A program made the position numbers and the translations under genes. This document shows positions 5,776 through 7,705 of a stretch of DNA of 7,705 nucleotides, piece after piece. Below the pieces are notes generated by a model. It had not been told where the DNA came from. It made no database searches and saw only the letters and a program-made list of their open reading frames with translations. Origin of the DNA: Bacilli bacterium (GTDB taxonomy: Bacteria; Bacillota_I; Bacilli_A; RF39; UBA660); NCBI GenBank assembly GCA_028703035.1, contig JAQVNR010000061.1, forward strand, positions 1-7,705, given 5' to 3'. How positions within the stretch are numbered: the stretch's first letter is position 1; the number at the start of each line of letters is the position of its first letter.

Positions 5776-7488
5776 CTATTCTAACATATATGGATTTGTA
5801 TAAGATCCATCCCCACCAGTTATTTTAGTATTAGCGTTTAAAACTATAACTGGTTTAACACCCAATTTATGTCCACCATTAGTAGTAACTATGCGATCGG
5901 TATTTGAAACCCTTAATTTAAATGAACCATTTGCCTGGCTTACATCACCATTACTATTAACATATAATGATTTATTATAACGGGGAAATACATAACGAGA
6001 AAAATATCCTTCCGCTAAGTTGTATCCTTCTTCATAATAAACATTTTTTTCATAAAATGTTCCTAATCCCCATTCACTGGCACTATTTAAATAACTGGAT
6101 TCGCAATTAAATGCTAAACATTTAGAAATTTTACTATATTCAGCATACGATAATAATCCAACTTTTTGAGTAATAGTAGCAGTATCAGTAGTAGAATAAC
6201 CGGTAATATCAAAAGCTGCAGTTTTCAAATACTTGTTAAAATCTGTCAAAGCATATTGAAAAGTTAAAGTTAAATAAGTATTTAGACCATTTGGATCTTG
6301 AGTTAATAAGTAACTGGATTCACTGCTACTTAATGACTGATTTGAGTTACAACAAGCTGCAGGATCACAAACATAGCTATCAACTAAATCAGTAAATGCA
6401 TAAGTATCTCCAGTTACATTATTTAAAATTAAATTAATACTATTATCAGTATTTTTTTTATAAATACGCCATATTTTATTAGAATAACTTAAATAATTAC
6501 CATCTTGACTTTCTGTATACCAACAAGAATTATCTGACTCTTTAACGCAATCATCATCAATGTTTGTTATCTCTGACAAATTATCCATAACTTCATAACT
6601 AATAGTAGATGTAGGTGATGACTGATCACTATTTAAACCTAAATAAGTAATTACTGGATTAAATGTTCCAGCTACATTAGTTGCTAAATCAACATTATAT
6701 TTAGAATTATCTAAAGAAAAAGTCTCACCTCTTCTATTAGTTGCGTTAACTGATGCAGTTATTGGATTATTAATTACTACTTTTTCTTTACTTACTGCTC
6801 CATTTATTGCAACTATATCATCCATTGATGGTGAGACGATAAGTGATCTTTTTAATTCTTTTACATTCTCGGTACCTGGTATTTGATAAATAAAATCAAG
6901 AGAATAAGTGCCTGGTACACTTAAGTTTGCATCACATACAATGTCAGTAATAATATCCGTAATTTGATAATCAAGGCTGACAACCCCATCAGCTGTTATA
7001 AATCTCAGCGCTGGTGTTCCCCATAATGATTCATATGAAGCAATATCACTACACATAAAATTATCACCATATTCTAAAACAACATTTTGGGCTTCTAAAT
7101 ATGGCTCATCTACAGATTCTGCAGGATATTCAAAATTTAAAATACCATTTACATCTAATGATGCTTTTAGTATATCATTTTGGTCGCCAAGTCTTTCCCC
7201 TGTCTCAGGATTCACTAAATCTTCATCAATCAATCCCTCTTCAATTAAATCTGTTACTTCAATTACTACATAACCACGATCAGACTGTAACTGACTTGCA
7301 AGTAATGAATTATTAGTTAGATAAACATCTGCTGAACTAATGACTTTATTAACAAAAGTATCATAATCATCGGTTTTACTTTTATCAAATACTTTATTTA
7401 ACCCAACACTAGCAACAAAACCGATAGCAACTAAGATAACTAGAGATACAATAATTTCAACAATCGTAAAACCATTTTTTTTCTTCAT
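5776..7488 (-). CDS. Large prepilin-type surface protein with Ig-like and WRIY/VKPVIVLN-type C-terminal domains
   Basis: A 570-residue protein. Its start MKKKNG|FTIVE is a textbook type IV prepilin signal: a short basic leader, Gly-Phe cleavage site and Glu at +5. It is followed by the hydrophobic helix (7-31). A helical pilin-like segment (about 32-110) contains the 'EGLIDEDLVNPETGE' pattern common in pseudopilins of uncultured Firmicutes. Two beta-rich Ig-like segments follow (about 135-218 and 219-301). A large C-terminal domain (about 309-570) begins near WRIYKKNTDNSINLIL and ends with GVKPVIVLN and TGGDGSYTNPY, a combination I associate with DUF6273-like surface proteins. Nine cysteines, all outside the signal, suggest disulfides. 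The chosen ATG 7488 is preceded by AAGGAG. An in-frame ATG at 7515 would place the signal too far inward and overlaps the promoter -10 and TSS region. No assembly ATPase or prepilin peptidase is encoded here. Confidence 0.85.
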   Translation of the reverse strand: MKKKNGFTIVEIIVSLVILVAIGFVASVGLNKVFDKSKTDDYDTFVNKVISSADVYLTNNSLLASQLQSDRGYVVIEVTDLIEEGLIDEDLVNPETGERLGDQNDILKASLDVNGILNFEYPAESVDEPYLEAQNVVLEYGDNFMCSDIASYESLWGTPALRFITADGVVSLDYQITDIITDIVCDANLSVPGTYSLDFIYQIPGTENVKELKRSLIVSPSMDDIVAINGAVSKEKVVINNPITASVNATNRRGETFSLDNSKYNVDLATNVAGTFNPVITYLGLNSDQSSPTSTISYEVMDNLSEITNIDDDCVKESDNSCWYTESQDGNYLSYSNKIWRIYKKNTDNSINLILNNVTGDTYAFTDLVDSYVCDPAACCNSNQSLSSSESSYLLTQDPNGLNTYLTLTFQYALTDFNKYLKTAAFDITGYSTTDTATITQKVGLLSYAEYSKISKCLAFNCESSYLNSASEWGLGTFYEKNVYYEEGYNLAEGYFSRYVFPRYNKSLYVNSNGDVSQANGSFKLRVSNTDRIVTTNGGHKLGVKPVIVLNANTKITGGDGSYTNPYMLE

Positions 7489-7513
7489 TTTCTTTTCACT
7501 CCTTATTATAAAC

Positions 7514-7542
7514 ATAATAGCAAAATAATTTAATTAAGACAA
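7514..7542 (-). promoter_or_regulatory. Sigma-A-type promoter for the pilin/ASST-like operon
   Basis: On the minus strand TTGTCT (7542-7537) is separated by exactly 17 nt from TATTAT (7519-7514). Transcription would start near 7507, just before the AAGGAG ribosome-binding site at 7504-7499, giving a leader of about 20 nt. A second TATAAT lies at 7572-7567 but lacks a -35 at good spacing. Confidence 0.55.
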
Positions 7543-7597
7543 GTTATTTTACACTAACTACACTACATTATAATTGCGATTCGATTGCCAAAGTAAA

Positions 7598-7657
7598 TTG
7601 ACCATTAATATAAATAGTGGTTAATTAAGTCTTTCACAAAAATAAATATATGGTCAA
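7598..7657. repeat. Inverted repeat upstream of the pilin operon
   Basis: TTGACCAT (7598-7605) is repeated in perfect inversion as ATGGTCAA (7650-7657) with a 44-nt AT-rich spacer. The arms lie 55-115 bp upstream of the pilin promoter. They could be regulator half-sites, or the outer arm may belong to a mobile element that continues to the right. Confidence 0.45.
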
Positions 7658-7705
7658 GTAAGTGTTGCACACAAAAAAAATTATTTTAAAAATATGTTGA
7701 CTTCT
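7651..7705. mobile_element. Possible insertion-sequence terminus at the right edge
   Basis: The stretch GGTCAAGTAAGTGTTGCAC, read in reverse as GTGCAACACTTACTTGACC, resembles the ends of IS30-type elements of Firmicutes as I remember them. It is followed by A/T-rich DNA to the edge with no open frame of useful length. There is no transposase in view, so this rests on motif memory alone. Confidence 0.22.

Noticed and set aside
7101..7316. Plus-strand open frame of 71 codons
   Set aside because: It lies wholly inside the pilin-like gene on the opposite strand, has no ribosome-binding site, and its His/Gln/Leu-rich product is the mirror of the coding strand.
318..7488. Mollicute-type recoding (TGA as Trp)
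   Set aside because: Trp codons checked are TGG, and mreC ends at TGA in a normal ATGA overlap with mreD, so the standard code applies.
7489..7515. Upstream ATG (7515) as the start of the pilin-like gene
   Set aside because: It overlaps the -10 box and precedes the predicted transcription start. It would also bury the AAGGAG ribosome-binding site in the coding region and add nine residues before a canonical prepilin leader.
1..7705. CRISPR arrays, tRNA or rRNA genes
   Set aside because: I saw no regularly spaced direct repeats and no tRNA-like or rRNA-like segments; the only non-coding structured region is at 197-298.

Overview
The window is very AT-rich, and every confident gene lies on the minus strand, so transcription runs from high to low coordinates. 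W codons are TGG and TGA is used as a stop (end of mreC), so this is the standard bacterial code, not a Mollicute UGA-Trp code. Strong AGGAG ribosome-binding sites, I/N/K-rich proteins and a remnant of the Bacillus spoIIB-radC-mreCD-spoIVFA-spoIVFB chromosome segment point to a low-GC Firmicute. My best guess is a reduced, uncultured lineage of the Bacilli/Erysipelotrichia type, but the exact lineage cannot be read from this sequence.

Right part (7705 to about 3776): a probable three-gene operon. It starts from a recognisable promoter (TTGTCT, 17 nt, TATTAT) and encodes, in order: a large prepilin-type surface protein (class III signal, two Ig-like beta segments, a 'WRIY...VKPVIVLN' C-terminal domain); a membrane-anchored arylsulfate-sulfotransferase-fold protein in which most active-site residues appear to be replaced; and an unlisted 34-residue single-span membrane microprotein that starts one base after the preceding stop. 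A good intrinsic terminator closes the unit. I know of no described system made of these three parts.

Middle and left part (3714 to 318): six tightly packed genes, most overlapping. They encode a SPOR-domain membrane protein (SpoIIB-like), RadC, MreC, MreD, a degenerate LytM/M23 protein (SpoIVFA-like) and an M50 intramembrane protease (SpoIVFB-like). The order is that of Bacillus subtilis, but maf, mreB, minC and minD are missing. The M50 protease has HDLGH in place of HELGH.

Left edge (317 to 1): a structured RNA-like segment at the position of the L21 (rplU) leader, followed by a perfectly palindromic AT terminator with a T7 tract. rplU does not follow; instead there is a short unidentified open frame and a plus-strand hairpin. 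The right edge (7598 to 7705) also holds an inverted repeat and an insertion-sequence-end-like stretch. Both ends may therefore run into mobile or repeated DNA, which may also be why the assembled piece stops there.
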